Shown here: in pieces, positions 11,932 through 23,826 of the stretch
How the letters are laid out: each line of letters opens with the position of its first letter
Position numbering within the stretch: the stretch's first letter is position 1
NCBI GenBank assembly: GCA_021234155.1
Contig: JAJEKV010000005.1
Location: 28,759,617-28,823,616, forward strand
Length of the DNA: 64,000 bases
DNA from: Isoetes taiwanensis
Taxonomy: Eukaryota > Streptophyta > Lycopodiopsida > Isoetales > Isoetaceae
Reading direction: 5' to 3'
Position numbers and translations under genes: made by a program
Notes under the pieces: generated by a model
What the model saw: only the letters and a program-made list of their open reading frames with translations
What the model was told of the DNA's origin: nothing
The model's database searches: none

Positions 11932-12856
11932 TGTGATGTTCCAGGGAAACATACGCCATAAATACGTATATTTCCAGGTCCGTCACTATACAAGTCTACC
12001 TTCATAGCCTTGTATACCATAGATTAGTGGCATAGGGTATATGGCTAAGTTATTCATATAACTTAGCAACCTTAGGTTAAGACCATTTTCCACGTGGCCT
12101 TAACCTATTGGGCACCTGCCACACGAAACCACCCTATTGGAGCCATGTGGCATAACACGTAAACCCTAACCTATAAAAGCCTAAACCCTAACCCTAGGCC
12201 TCTTTTCCGGCTCCAACAGTTTGAGAACCTTCTTCGCGCTCGAAACTCCGTTTCGAGAACCGTCTGCTGTGGCACAGCATAGCATAGTGGCCCCCAGAGC
12301 GTGAGCGCATCAGTAGGAGTGGGAGCTACCTCGAACACCTGGAAGACCATGGAGATGCCAGGAGTAGGAGGGAGTTCTTCGGGAGCACTAGAGTCATGCC
12401 AGAGCCCGATCTAGCCCATCTGCAAAGTATGCACAGGAGGGGCGGATGGAGTGGTCAATCCTAGCCATTGTCTCATGCCAGCCCCGCCATTGTTATGACT
12501 CGGTCTGCTCTATCTTGAGGCCTAGCCATCAGTCTACCTCCCCATGAGTCCGAGCCTTGGGTAGAAGCTCTCATGTTTTATGGTATATGTTGTCTCTGTT
12601 GTAGCTATGGATATGTGGATGTGCTACCCTTCGAGGTAGTATGATGTATTGTTATTACTAGTTCTGACGCTGTTTACTCCACTGTGATAGGAGCCCATAG
12701 GGGAAGGGTGCGCAAGACACCTTCGTGTCCCCTTCCCGCACTAGGGATACCCTGGAGTGCGGGAAAGACGGAGGGCCCGTGCGGTCGAAGGATCGGATGG
12801 GGGATTTCCTACGGAGTGTACGGCCGGGCGCCGTATATTTTGTAGGGAGCGTCACA
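11932..12856 (+). mobile_element. 3' LTR of the chromovirus relic (internally deleted)
   Basis: Starts TGTGATGTTCCAGG right after the polypurine tract and ends GAGCGTCACA. Its first ~260 bp and last ~500 bp match the solo LTR at 61685-63128 closely, but roughly 500 bp of the solo LTR's middle is missing here. A TATA-like CTATAAAAGC lies at 12171-12180, followed by telobox repeats (CTAAACCCTAACCCTA). These are the likely core promoter elements of the element. Confidence 0.85.
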
Positions 12857-14400
12857 TCATCCTTCAAGTATGAAGTGTTTAACTTGAAATAAGTCTTGGT
12901 CCTGCTATGCGCCCCATCCTGAGAACAAGAGAAATATTGCGGATTGTGATCTGAAATAGAGCTGTCAAGCATATTTTGGCGAGAAATATTTTGCAAATAT
13001 GTAGCTGACAATGCATTATAATATCCCATGTCATGACGTGCATATGCTCTACCAGCTCCAAGCCAGCCATTGCACTACTGTGTCCTGCTTCAACATAAGC
13101 CAAGCTTAAAAATAGGTCAAAATGAACCAAAGGACTACACATGCCATTCTGTGCATCTGGCTCTGGGAGGGATGATAGAATACTCTGAAAAGGTCATTGA
13201 AATAGGCAAATAATCATTAATACATCTAAAGTGACCATAAGAACTCACACATATCACCTATTGCTTGATCCCTTAAAGACTGGTCTTTTGAGATGACCTC
13301 ATGGTCAATTCCAAACATGATCACAAGTTGCAGATCAAGTGGAGTCAATGGGCTGAGTAGCTTAGTTATAAAACAATCTTAAAATTCAAACACTAAAAAT
13401 TTAAATGCCACAGATGCCTACCCATATAACTCTTTCCTGAGTCAAGAGAGTCCCCAACTGAAAAGTGGCAACCAACATCTCAATCGATATCACTGTGTAT
13501 GAGCTGCATTGCTAAAGAGAGAAGTAATATCTTGCGATATAAGATAGCTTCCACGTGAACCGAGTCTAGAGGACGAAAATGAACACATGGGTAACTAACT
13601 ATACTAGCATGCCTCAAAACTTGTTGTATCTCACTATAACAACTTAATTCCTAAGCTCATGCATTGTGACATGCAGCTTTTTAACAGGCGAGACACAAAT
13701 TGAGACTTGAGGTATCTTCAAAGACAGACTAAAAGGGGTATAGGACTGTTTACTGCTTACTGCTTACCTTGTCAGACAAACTAAAAGAGGTATAGGACTG
13801 TTTTCTGTTCCAAAGATCAGAAGCATGAGAAAAGAGTCCCAGTAAATGCAGGTGCTAATGGAAGTAAAATGTTATGTTAGCCTCTTCAACATGCCATTGT
13901 GAAGGCAACTGCTTGGAAAGCATGCTTGCCATCAATTTGGACTTTCTAAATCTTGGTTGGAGAAGTTTGGTAGCTTCAGCTTTGCCAGACAAAAATAATG
14001 GTCAGGAAAATGAGAGCCATGGATCCAGCCATGATGTAGTTACAACTGTGGAAAACATGCAGAAGATAAAAGAATATTAGGGCTGAAGAAAGCATTGATC
14101 GATTCTAGTTTTGGTACTGAGCGCGGTCTTGTTGCTAGCAGTGAGGTCTATGCAGACAGAAGTTATAGAATTGATAAGAACCCTACCCCTGCAAATTTGC
14201 AAGGACCCAGACTTTCACGATAGATCTAATGGTGGAACAGTTTGAGTTTAGTGGAGAAAGCAATCTGAGTAACTGACCAGATAGGGTCTCTCTACCATTA
14301 TGCTGTTGTGGAATAGGACTTCCCGATGCATAGAGAACCCATATAATAGCCCTAATGCTTCCTATTTGCCCCATTGGGGACTCTCTGTATTTTTATTACT
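12857..14400. other. Exon-like scraps of unknown genes
   Basis: On the minus strand an open stretch at 12879-13200 and a second at about 13255-13385 (LSPLTPLDLQLVIMFG) have protein-like composition and plausible splice borders. I cannot name a family. On the plus strand 13874-14080 holds a short unrecognised frame. A ~35 bp word with AGGTATAGGACTGTTT occurs twice, near 13730 and 13780. Confidence 0.3.
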
Positions 14401-16210
14401 ATTATTAATAACAAAAAACACACTCTTAAAAAAAAAAAAAAAAAAAAATTTGCAATAAGAAAGCAAAAAGGCATACAAAAGGAGTATCATAGGCCACTCA
14501 ACTATCATGGGCCACTCAATTGTATACAACTCAAATGGCTTAAATGGACAAAATCCTAAGATGGTTACTTATATAGCATCACAACGTCATACAAAATGGT
14601 GCCCCCTCCCAACCCAAAATAATTAGTATAATATCGAACACCCATCAACATTTATAAGTCTCCACATTTGAAGGTGTTTTGCCGAAGAACTTTGAACATT
14701 TACCAAATGGAACGCCCATCAACATTTACAAGTCTCCACATTTGAAGGCGTTTTGTACTTAGACAATGGAAGTCTATATTATAGTCAATTGTTAATGACA
14801 AATTTGCTTAATCAATACTCTATTGTTAAGAAATAAATAAATAACTTGCTTCTATGCAACCTAGGCATGAGTGTAAGTTGTCGTAACTCAAATAGACTAA
14901 AGTATTAACATGACTATAATAGTACAGTCGGGACACAAGCAAAGGAGAATGTTGCTATCGTCTATGATACATTTGAGGACCATTGCTGACTAGATAAGAA
15001 GGTTTTTTTAAGGAATACTTTAATAGCGTAATTGGGTTCTTATAGCGATTGAATCAAAGCTTAAATTGAGGCATAGAATCAGATGGCTCATTGAACCTTA
15101 ATAATATTGTTGTCTTATAATTTACAGGTTTTTAGCTTATGTCTAGAAATGCACGGCACCTTAATTTACCCCTCTAATATTTTTTGGTCATCAATAGGGT
15201 CCAAATGTAGCCCAAGAACGCTAGGCTTGGTTACAAAAACTGGATTATCACTACATGCTTTTCGCATTTCAGCCAAAACATTGACAGACTCCCAACTTAT
15301 GCCCAGCAATGCTGGGCACCGTTACTAGTTAACATTAAAAACTTCACATCTAGTAGATCATCTTGAATCCCAATCGAGGATTCTCCATTTGACAATCGAG
15401 ATAGATCATTTGGAACAGTGTGCGCAGACTCTAGCTTAAAATGCTTTCATATTCTAGATACAATATCATATGCATCGCATAAAAGGTATGGACCAGTTAG
15501 ACATATGGTTCAACTCGGCATCATTTGAGTTGTTGATATCCATTTTTATTCCTTCAGTTACCATAGCTAGTAGCTGATGTTGCATTGCTTTCTCTTCACT
15601 GGCATCTGTATGCTTTCCACTTTTGCTACATTGCCAATGCATTCTATGCCACTCAAACCTATACGCTTTGCTACCTTCACCCCAAGCAATTCTATTTGAG
15701 GTATAAAAGATGTCCTAAAACCTTTCATACACAATATATGGCATGCTTTTCTTGGTTTATATTTACTTCGACTGCTTCATAGATAATGGATTTGGGTACA
15801 TTGCTAGAAACAGATATACCCTTGCTATGCTGCTAGATGTTGAATATCTATCTAAAACTTTTAGGATAGTCTGTGCGCAATCCTGCCCGTTCAATTTTTT
15901 TTGGATATTTTGGTCCCTTATTAGACGATTTACACTCGGCAGCCATCCTCCTTCCAGAGGAGATTCAATTCTTCATTATATTTGATGCCGAAGATTCAAT
16001 TATTCGTGTTGTTTTGTGCCGACTGCATTGTGTCCATTGTTCGTGGGTTGCATTGCCACTTTGTTCAGAGCAGTTGCACCATTTCTTGCAAAGCGATTTT
16101 TTTTTTTTCATTATGTGTTTCCACCGATTTGAATGAACCGTCATTCATCAGAAGGCCGTTGCTCCAGCAGCTTGCCTAATGTGCCAAAAGTTTCCCTTCA
16201 ATATCTCATT
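14401..16210. other. AT-rich intergenic region with poly(A) and short duplications
   Basis: A run of about 20 A residues lies at 14428-14449. Two ~45 bp copies containing CATCAACATTTA and AGTCTCCACATTTGAAGG occur at about 14643 and 14714. The rest shows no domain-level coding signal on either strand. Confidence 0.55.
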
Positions 16211-16218
16211 TCTTCATC

Positions 16219-16535
16219 ATGTCTGGCGGTAGATCTAAGGCCAAGCAAAAGCCATGTTCAAGACTATCAGAAGCAGGCTTCAGTTCCCTGTGGGTTGATT
16301 GGGAGGGTACTTGAAGCAAGGCAAATATGTCAAACGCATTGGCTCTTGTGTCCCTGTCTATCTAGCTGATGTTCTTGAATATTTGGCAAATGAGGTTAGA
16401 ATTCTTTTCAATTTGCTTCTTCACCTTTGTTTTTAGGAAGCTTTTGAATTCAGAGGTTAAGATAGACTTGATTTTGTAAGGGTTTGGAATGTTGCTCGGG
16501 GTAAATCAAAGACATCAAAGGTCTATAATAGTATC
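16219..16535 (+). pseudogene. Histone H2A pseudogene
   Basis: From the ATG at 16219 the plus strand reads MSGGRSKAKQKP, then shifts frame into a histone-fold stretch. Recognisable H2A landmarks are [25 protein letters not shown] and EYLANE. The intron that many plant H2A genes carry after this point appears to be kept (GT at 16395), and the next exon piece reads NVARGKSKTSK around 16487-16520, matching the conserved N-terminal helix region. The Arg after FPVG is a TGA stop, the change expected from deamination of a CGA codon. The C-terminal docking region is not found. Retention of intron-like sequence argues against a processed retrocopy. Confidence 0.7.
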
Positions 16536-16926
16536 TAAACTAATGTATATTACTTGATGATCCTGTTGCGTTTATCTAAATAGGTTCGTAATTCCTCTTG
16601 GACTCTAAAATTTAAAGCTGGCATGAAGAGAAGCTTATACGTGCATAATCAGATATTGATCATCAATGGTTATTTGTGGTACACAAAACTTCCTTTTTAC
16701 CAATTCCATGCAATGTTTCAAGGCATGTAATCAAGTATTCATCATTAATGGCTGTTTATGGCATACAAAACCTCTTTTCTATGACCCCTCAAGATAGTCA
16801 GACCAAAAAGCTTTCAATCAGACAAAGAAGGAAGCCATTTGTGGCATCCTTTCTCTGTTTATGGAGTTGATAAGTACTTTATTACTTTCCTCAACTGATG
16901 TATCGAACTTTGATAATTTGTGCAGG

Positions 16927-17023
16927 TTGAAACTTGAACTATGTGCAGCTCAAACTAGGCTTGATGAAGAAATACTACTTGTCCTTATCCACTGCAAAAG
17001 CAAAGGAACTGAGCACAATAAGG
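16927..17023 (+). pseudogene. Isolated exon-like segment, coiled-coil character
   Basis: A ~97 bp open stretch is preceded by TTTGTGCAG and followed by AAGGTACAG, good acceptor and donor matches. One frame reads LKLELCAAQTRLDEE. After a possible 1-nt shift the neighbouring frame continues YLSLSTAKAKELSTI, giving a heptad-like pattern. The parent gene is not recognised and no flanking exons were found. Confidence 0.25.
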
Positions 17024-17084
17024 TACAGCACTCATGCCATGACCAATTTTTTTTTCTACACATGACTACAAGTAGGGAATAAAC

Positions 17085-17460
17085 TTGAGAATTGCCAAGG
17101 ACATGTTGTACTCATGCCCAGCAAGCCTTAAGCGCGGAAATACTTGTGCTTCATCTACAAGCACTTGGCTATGGGACCCTTGCAAATGCTTAATTTGCTT
17201 CAACCAATTTCTCAAACATAGCAAACAGATGATTGAGATGCCAAGACCATTAGAAAGAAGAAATTGCAAACATTCAATACCTTTTCCTGTATGAACTCCT
17301 GCAAAAGGAAATATGCATTATTCCTTGACAACGGCAACCCTTGCTCTTCCAGTGCCTCATTTAGCTTCCTTTGTTCGCACAGATTTGTGATTCCTTTGAA
17401 ATCCCTGGGATAATGCAAGGCTGTTCAACCGTGAACGTATTAAAAGTCAGAGCTGATCTT
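17085..17460 (-). repeat. PPR-fragment repeat, copy 1
   Basis: First of three same-orientation copies of a block. On the minus strand it encodes a short stretch (17300-17418) with ITNLCEQRKLNEALEEQG followed by LPLSRNNAYFLLQEFIQEK, which has the spacing and residues of the N-terminal repeat of plant PLS-type pentatricopeptide proteins. The remainder is non-coding or intron-like. No copy has a full PPR gene. Confidence 0.5.
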
Positions 17461-17584
17461 ATAAATATGTGTATGCTCTTTAAGCGGAGTGCATAAGATG
17501 ACAGGATTTCTTAAACTGTGTGTACTTCAACGATGGTTCCATAAAGATAACGTGCAACTTGCAACTTGTATTTGCTGTGCAGCT

Positions 17585-18010
17585 TGTTGTCATAGCATGG
17601 TTGGTGAATATATTTGTTGCTCTTGTTGCATGGTAAATATATTAGGTGATACATTTCAAGAGCCATCCCAGCAAGCCTTAAGCGCAGAAATACTTGTGCT
17701 TCATCTACAAGCACTTGGCTATGGGACCCTTGCAAATGCTTAATTTGCTTCAACCAATTTCCCAAACATAGCAAACAGATTATTGAGATGCCAAGACCAT
17801 GAGAAATCAGAAGAAATTGCAAACATTCAATACCTTTTCTTGTATGGACTCCTGCAAAAGGAAATATGCATTATTCCTTGACAACGGTAACCCTTGCTCT
17901 TCCAGTGCCTCATTTAGCTTCTTTTGTTCGCATAGATTTGTCATTCCTTTGAAATCCCTGGGATAATGCAAGGTCTTTCAATCTTGAACGTATTAAAAGT
18001 CAGAGCTGAT
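17585..18010 (-). repeat. PPR-fragment repeat, copy 2
   Basis: Second copy of the block, offset about 570 bp from copy 1. It shares the AGCAAGCCTTAAGCGCAGAA, CAACCAATTT and CCTTTGAAATCCCTGGGATA landmarks. It carries an extra upstream piece (GCATGGTTGGTGAATATATT) that copy 3 also has, so copies 2 and 3 are closer to each other in extent. Confidence 0.7.
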
Positions 18011-18104
18011 CCACGAAACCACAGTAGGCTAAGCCATTTCATTAAAGAGTGGGCATGCCTCCATCGTATGCCCATATTGAGTAGTCATCATACATACTTT
18101 CAGA

Positions 18105-18500
18105 ATAGCATGGTTGGTGAATATATTTGTTGCTCTTGTTGCATGGTAAATATATTAGATGATACGTTTCAAGGGCCATCCCAGCAAGCCTTAAGCGCAG
18201 AAACACTTGTGCTTAATTTGCTTCAACCAATTTCCCAAACATAGCAGACAGATGATTGAGATGCCAAGACCATTATAAATCAGAAGAAATTGCAAACGTT
18301 CAAGACCTTTTCTTGTATGGACTCCTGCAAAAGGAAATATGCATTATTCCTTGACAACGGCAACCCTTGCTCTTCCAGTGCCTCATTTAGCTTCCTTTGT
18401 TCGCACAGATTTGTGATTCCTTTGAAATCCCTGGGATAATCCAAGGTTTTTCAACCTTGAACGTATTAAAAGTCGGAGCTGATCTTATAAATATGTGTAT
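18105..18500 (-). repeat. PPR-fragment repeat, copy 3
   Basis: Third copy. It has lost about 45 bp around the CATCTACAAGCACTTGGCTA segment that copies 1 and 2 keep, and otherwise matches them. It ends shortly before the first surviving exon of the permease pseudogene. Confidence 0.7.
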
Positions 18501-18651
18501 GCTCTTCAAGCGGAATCGCAAGATCTTGTAACAGGAAAGCACAACTATACATACATGGATGCAGTTAGAGCAAATTTAGGCTTGCATTCCCTTTCGTATG
18601 CCTAATACTTCACTCTGATCAGTTTTTGTATCTCAATCTTCAAATTAATCA

Positions 18652-19870
18652 GGTGGTTCAAAAATCTTCCTCTGTGGCCTCATGCAATACACAAATTTTG
18701 TGGGAACTTCAATTGGCTATACAATAACAACATCAATAAGCATGGTGTATGGCACTATCTTTAAGTAATCAATGTGCGATACTAAAGCTAAGTATTTTTC
18801 TTTTCTGTGGACAGATCCATCAGAAGATCAGACTGTTTCGATGAGCATGGAGACAATGAATGCCACATGTCATGTTTCAAACATGTACATGGCCATCTTC
18901 GGACTTGTACAGGTTATTCTGTCACAGATTCCTGATTTCAACAGAATATGGTGGCTGTCAATTGTTGTTGTGATAATGTCCTTCTACTCTTTCATTGGAG
19001 CCATAGCCAGGAGTGCAGGTGCTAAAAAGTTTCATATTTGCCAAATCTTGGAGCTAAGAATTTATTCTCATTTCTCACTTTTGTTTTGTTTAGAAGGAAG
19101 ACATTGGTGTTGGATTGACAGAAGCCAGAAGAGTATGGCAGGCCTTTCAGGACCTTGGAAAATGGTGTTTGCCTACTCATTTTCCATGATCCTCATCGAA
19201 ATCCAAGTAACAGTTTTCTGCATAGATGTTTTATACTATGGTCACTTTAAGCACTCTAATAGTAGGCACACCTTACACCTCATCACAGGATACATTGAAG
19301 GCTCCACCACCAGAAAACAGGACAATGAAAAAGGCATCACTTTTGGGAGTGTCACAACAACAATGTTCTATATATCTGTCGGATGTTTTGGATATTTAGC
19401 ATTTGGAAATAAAGCTCCAGGAAATCTTCTAACAGGATTTGGGTTCTACAATCCCTACTGGCTTGTAGATTTTGCAAATGCGTGCATTGTGGTCCATCTT
19501 GTTGGTGCATATCAGGTCAGAAATAACCCAAAGCAATGCCTATAATACAATTTTACTTACGACAAAATTTGAAATTGTGCTCCTTATCTGCAGGTATACT
19601 GCCAGCCTATATTTGCATTTGTGGAAGATTACGGCATAAGCAAGTGGCCCAAGAGCCATATCCTTCACGTAGACCGTGATGTTAGATTTCCTTACATAAG
19701 GCCCTTCAAGATCACAGCGTTCAGACTTGTATTCAGGATTTTTTGTAATAAGTACAACAGTGGTGTCTATGTTGCTTCCCTTCTTCAATGATGTGCTAGG
19801 GTTATTGGGGGCCTTGGCATTCTGGCCACTTACAGTACCCAGACCCTTAACTTGGTAGATGCCTCATTTG
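18652..19870 (+). pseudogene. Amino acid permease (AAP-type) pseudogene
   Basis: Five exon-like blocks follow the order of a plant amino acid permease, a proton-coupled membrane carrier of the AAAP superfamily. They are GGSKIFLCGLMQYTNFVGTS (from 18652), a block ending LSQIPDFNRIWWLSIVVV (to about 19016), DIGVGLTEARRVWQAFQDLG then VFAYSFSMILIEIQ (19093-19207), GFGFYNPYWLVDFANA and the VVHLVGAYQ end (about 19287-19516), and YCQPIFAFVEDYGISKWP to a last membrane segment with LLPFFNDVLGLLGALAFWPL (19594 on). GT/AG borders are present at several joins. Single-base shifts occur in at least three exons, and both the N-terminal membrane segments and the C-terminal end are absent. Transport function is lost. 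Confidence 0.82.
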
Positions 19871-20419
19871 AAAAGGTAAATCTGAAACTTGGTAACTTGA
19901 CATCTTAATAAAAATTGTAATCGCAACTTCGGATTTAGTGTTGTAGACAGGTCCTAAATTAAAATGGTTCTAAAACTATCTATTGGCAATGCTTGAAGGT
20001 CTCTATAGAAAAACAACAAGATGGTGTCAAACAAAAGGTAACTAAATTTGCCCCACCTTAAACTACCAGTGATTGGGTAATTAAATTTTGCATTAGGGCA
20101 GTTACGCCACTTCTTTTAAAGTAGATCTGCATTCTTCAGCTTGTGATGTTATTTCTTTTCACTTCAAAATGGAAGTTCCATCATTTTTTGCATGAGTATA
20201 TTTGATATTCAAATGAATTGGCTTAAGGCAAGTGCTCCCTTTTTTGTAGGGTTTGTGGAAGACATGATGAAAAGCGGCAACCTTGTACTATATTCATAAA
20301 GAACCAGTAGATGATCTGCTACATGCATCTTGCTATGCCTAATTGGTACCACTTTGATTAACCAAAATACGTTGAAGAATAATGATCGATCTTTGCGAGT
20401 TGAACTATTTACATCACGT

Positions 20420-20750
20420 GCAATTGATACAGACCAGTGACAGGTTTAACATACAGACCAGTGACATGTGTACTGCCACGTCCTCTTTTGCTGATAAAAT
20501 GCAGTCTGTGAGTGCATATCTAACAATAAATTCATGGCAGAAGTATGGCAGAATTCTTAATAATGCCATGGATTTATTCCAACAAATGCCGCAAAAGGAT
20601 ATTGTTCCATCACAATCATGATCACAGCCTTTGCACAAAAAGACTATCAAAAAGAAGATTTTAGAAATTTTTATTCACCAAATGTATTTGGTGCTTGCTC
20701 TCACAATGCTGTTGAAGGAAACAGCAGGTCCACGTTATGGCTTTAGGGTA
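20420..20750 (+). pseudogene. PLS-type PPR gene fragment
   Basis: The plus strand contains NNAMDLFQQMPQKDIV. A 1-base shift then gives a stretch like the MITAFAQKDYQKE part of the next repeat, then NVFGACSHNAVEG. This is the familiar junction of an L/S repeat with the following P repeat in plant RNA-editing PPR proteins (organelle RNA-binding). Only about two repeats are left, with frameshifts. It may derive from the same gene as the minus-strand PPR scraps at 17-18.5 kb. Confidence 0.55.
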
Positions 20751-20989
20751 AATGTCTTTATCTTATGATCTTATGTCTGAATAGTGGTTCTAGACAGGAA
20801 AAATATATGGCAAACTTAGTTTTGGGCAAGTATTATAGATGTGAAATTTTATGCTCTATTTCACTTTAAAAGCATTATGGTCTTACTATTGTTGTGTCTT
20901 TCCAGATTCAAAGGAAAATTTGCCTCCAATAATCACCTGTTTTCCAGCTTGATTATAAACTGATCTCATCACTGCTACTATTGCATCCA

Positions 20990-21061
20990 ATTAGCGAAAG
21001 ATAGATGCTTCAAAGCAATGAACCTACAGATAGAAAAAGCAAAAGCTAGATGGAAAGGTCT
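20990..21061 (+). repeat. Flanking direct repeat, left copy
   Basis: A ~72 bp sequence (AATTAGCGAAAGATAGATGC through GATGGAAAGGTCTAT) recurs at 22192-22263 in the same orientation with a few changes. Together they bracket the three-copy tandem array. Confidence 0.75.
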
Positions 21062-21129
21062 ATGAAGAGGTTGGGAATGAGTGTTTTCAGGTTGAGCACT
21101 GAAGCAATATTTATTGTTACTTTCGTTTT

Positions 21130-21965
21130 TTCCATCTTGCTCTATTGATTATTCCCACCTGTACAAGTTCTCATCAAATTGTTTTCAAATTGGCACATGC
21201 TATGTTTCTTCTTAGTTGCAGTCAGGCATAAAGACAAATGAATTGGAGCTTTCATGCAAGATAAGGCATTTGGGAAAGGCACAGATTCTACATACCCTGC
21301 AACAATCTAAGAAGGGGATATAACCTTTCATTCAACTGTTTCTCAGGTTAGATAGTCAGTTTCTCAAAGTCATGTACTGCCTGCACTAGCAGCAATATAC
21401 ATTGTTATCTTCCTCTATTGATTATTCCCACCTGCGAAAGTTCCCACCAAATTGTTTCTAAATTGGCACATGCTCTGTTTCTTCTCAGTTGCAGTCAGGC
21501 ATAACGATAAATGAATTGGAGCTTTCATGCAAGATAAGGCATTTTGGCAAAACACGGATTCCACATATTGTGCCAACAATCTAAGTAGGAGATATAGCCT
21601 TTCATTCAAAGGCTGTTTCTCAGGTTACATAGTTAGTTTCTCAAAGTCATGTACTGCCTGCATTAGACAGCAATATGCATTGTTATTTTCGTTTTTGCCA
21701 TCTTCCTCTATTGATTATTCCCACCTGTACAAGTTCCCATCATATTGCTTCCAAATTGGTACATGTTCTATTTCTTCTCAGCTGCACTCAGGCATAAAGA
21801 TAAATGAATTTGAGCTTTCATGCAAGATAATGCATTTGGGAAAGGCACAGACTCTACATATCCTGCAACAATCTAAGGAGATATAGCCTTTCATTCAAAG
21901 ATTGTTTCTCAGGTTACATAGTCAGTTTCTCAAAGTCATGTACTGCCTTCACTGGACAGTCCCCC
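21130..21965 (+). repeat. Three-copy tandem repeat, ~280 bp unit
   Basis: Units begin near 21130, 21412 and 21705 at the word CTATTGATTATTCCCACCTG. Each contains TTTCTTCTCAG or a close variant, which is a good splice acceptor, followed by an open stretch beginning LQSG(I)KTNELELSCKI and ending near LHTLQQSK. The stretch is partly conserved in frame in all three units. This resembles duplication of an exon with its upstream intron, but no parent gene is recognised, so it could be a plain satellite. Confidence 0.7.
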
Positions 21966-22191
21966 GTGACTAGCTCCAGGTTTAAACCGCCAATCACAAA
22001 GTCGAGAAGAAAGGCTAACCCTGCAGAACCTGAGTTTCTTTAATCTCCAATATTTAAATTGTATTTTCATTTTCTACCTAGGTTACATATGTGCCTTGGC
22101 ATACAATGCTTGACGTGAGGATATAGGCTCCAGCTCATAGGAAATCTAACAAAACAGCTCATAGGGGATCTAACAAAACATCTGTATACAA

Positions 22192-22263
22192 TTAGCGAAA
22201 GATAGATGCTTGAAAGCAATAAACCTGCAGATTAAAAAAGCAAAAGATAGATGGAAAGGTCTA
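22192..22263 (+). repeat. Flanking direct repeat, right copy
   Basis: Same-orientation match to 20990-21061. Beyond it, to about 23500, the sequence is AT-rich with no supported gene. Confidence 0.75.
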
Positions 22264-23826
22264 TATCTGTTGTTTTTTAATAGATTATGGATCAAATATT
22301 TTTCATTAAGGGAGTTTGCGGCCAGCAATGATGAAGATATAGCCCTTCTATAACATTTTGCAGTTCAGGATTTTGACGTTGCATGATTTTAAATTTGCAG
22401 TGCTGGTAATGGCTTTAAACATACCACTTTGACTAGCTAGATTTTTAAGCCCTGTTCACATCTGGAATCCATTATGAGGGCTTTATAAATTGAAGCTCAA
22501 GAACATAAAACACAGTTCTTATAGGGTAGGGTCCACATATTGGTTTTTAAGCAGCTAACCTTTTGCCGGATGATTCTTCACAATCTCCTCCTGCTTTCTT
22601 CTGTTGCAATCCACCATTTGATCAAGTAGATTACTGGTATTTTCATCTTTCCTTATAAATTGGATGGAATTAGAAATGAATGCCGGCACAAAAGGTAATA
22701 ATATTTATCAGAATAATAAGCATGCATAAGGAAATTTTGAAGACTATTATTGTAGTCTGTTTTTACCAATTAATGTGTTTGCTGGCCTATCGTTTTGACA
22801 AGTCTAGGAATGAATCGGGGATTGGAAACAAAGCATGATGTGAAAAAATGTGTAGGGATAGGCTAAATAAAAGCAAGTTGTACAAATAGACTATTTGCAT
22901 ACTATTATACGTTCTCAATTGCTGCATCAGAGCCATGACGACGACCAAAGCACCACCAAAACATAAGGACACAATATTCACTGATGCAATTCATGTGTGT
23001 ATACAACTTCATGCAGAACCTCAGCACTTAAAAGAGTCAAACAACCAGTTTGCGAGATTCCATAAAAGAACTCAAGGTACCATTTCATCATTAGCTTAAC
23101 ATTACTATTATAGCTGCACTTTTGTTTATTATCCATGTTGAGCCTCGGTGCTAATTGAGAAGAATGAACTTCACGATGAAAAACTTAATTTCAAGGCAAC
23201 AAGCAGCAGCAACAGCAATGCAGTTGCTTCACACCAGGCAAGCCAAATCTTTTACCTGGTTATCCAGGCATGGCCATGTGGCAATGGATGCCACCCCCTC
23301 CATAACGCTTTTTATGCTTTTAGCAGGGGTCTAGCAGCTTCATCAATTCATTGTGTGTGAAGCCATCTAATTTGATGTTGTTGTCAAGGATGACTACTAT
23401 GTTGACAAATAAACTGAACACGTTATTTATGAATTACTTTATATCAGATGAAAATTTTCTTCGATCTAGGTCAATATGCACTTCAACATATCAAAATTCT
23501 ATCTCATAGTGATTGCATATGATGAACACTTTAATCAATACATCTACGAAGCTCAACAATGAAAAAGCCTCTAAAAATACATTGCATTTTTACGTTGATC
23601 GCAAAAATGTAATTTTCACAAAAATGCATTTTCACAAAAGCAATGCAATTTTTGGGAAAAGCAAAGAGCTTATTGTAGATCAAACTCATTTGTCCAATTC
23701 CCTTCGCCCAAGATCCATGACATTGCAAAGCATGATATTGCATTTCCAAGAATGACAAGGCATTTTGTGAAAAGCAGAGCTCATTGTAGATCAAACTGAT
23801 TTGTCCAATTGAATGCACATCACCTT
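22264..23826. other. Intergenic, no supported gene
   Basis: Only short frames without recognisable domains. A ~35 bp word with TTGTAGATCAAACT and TTTGTCCAATT occurs twice (near 23672 and 23784) just before the copia element. The stretch before it is rich in CATTTTCACAAAA-like words. Confidence 0.55.

Noticed and set aside
12879-13142. Named conserved gene on the minus strand
   Set aside because: Protein-like composition and plausible splice borders, but I could not match any family, so it was left as exon-like scraps.
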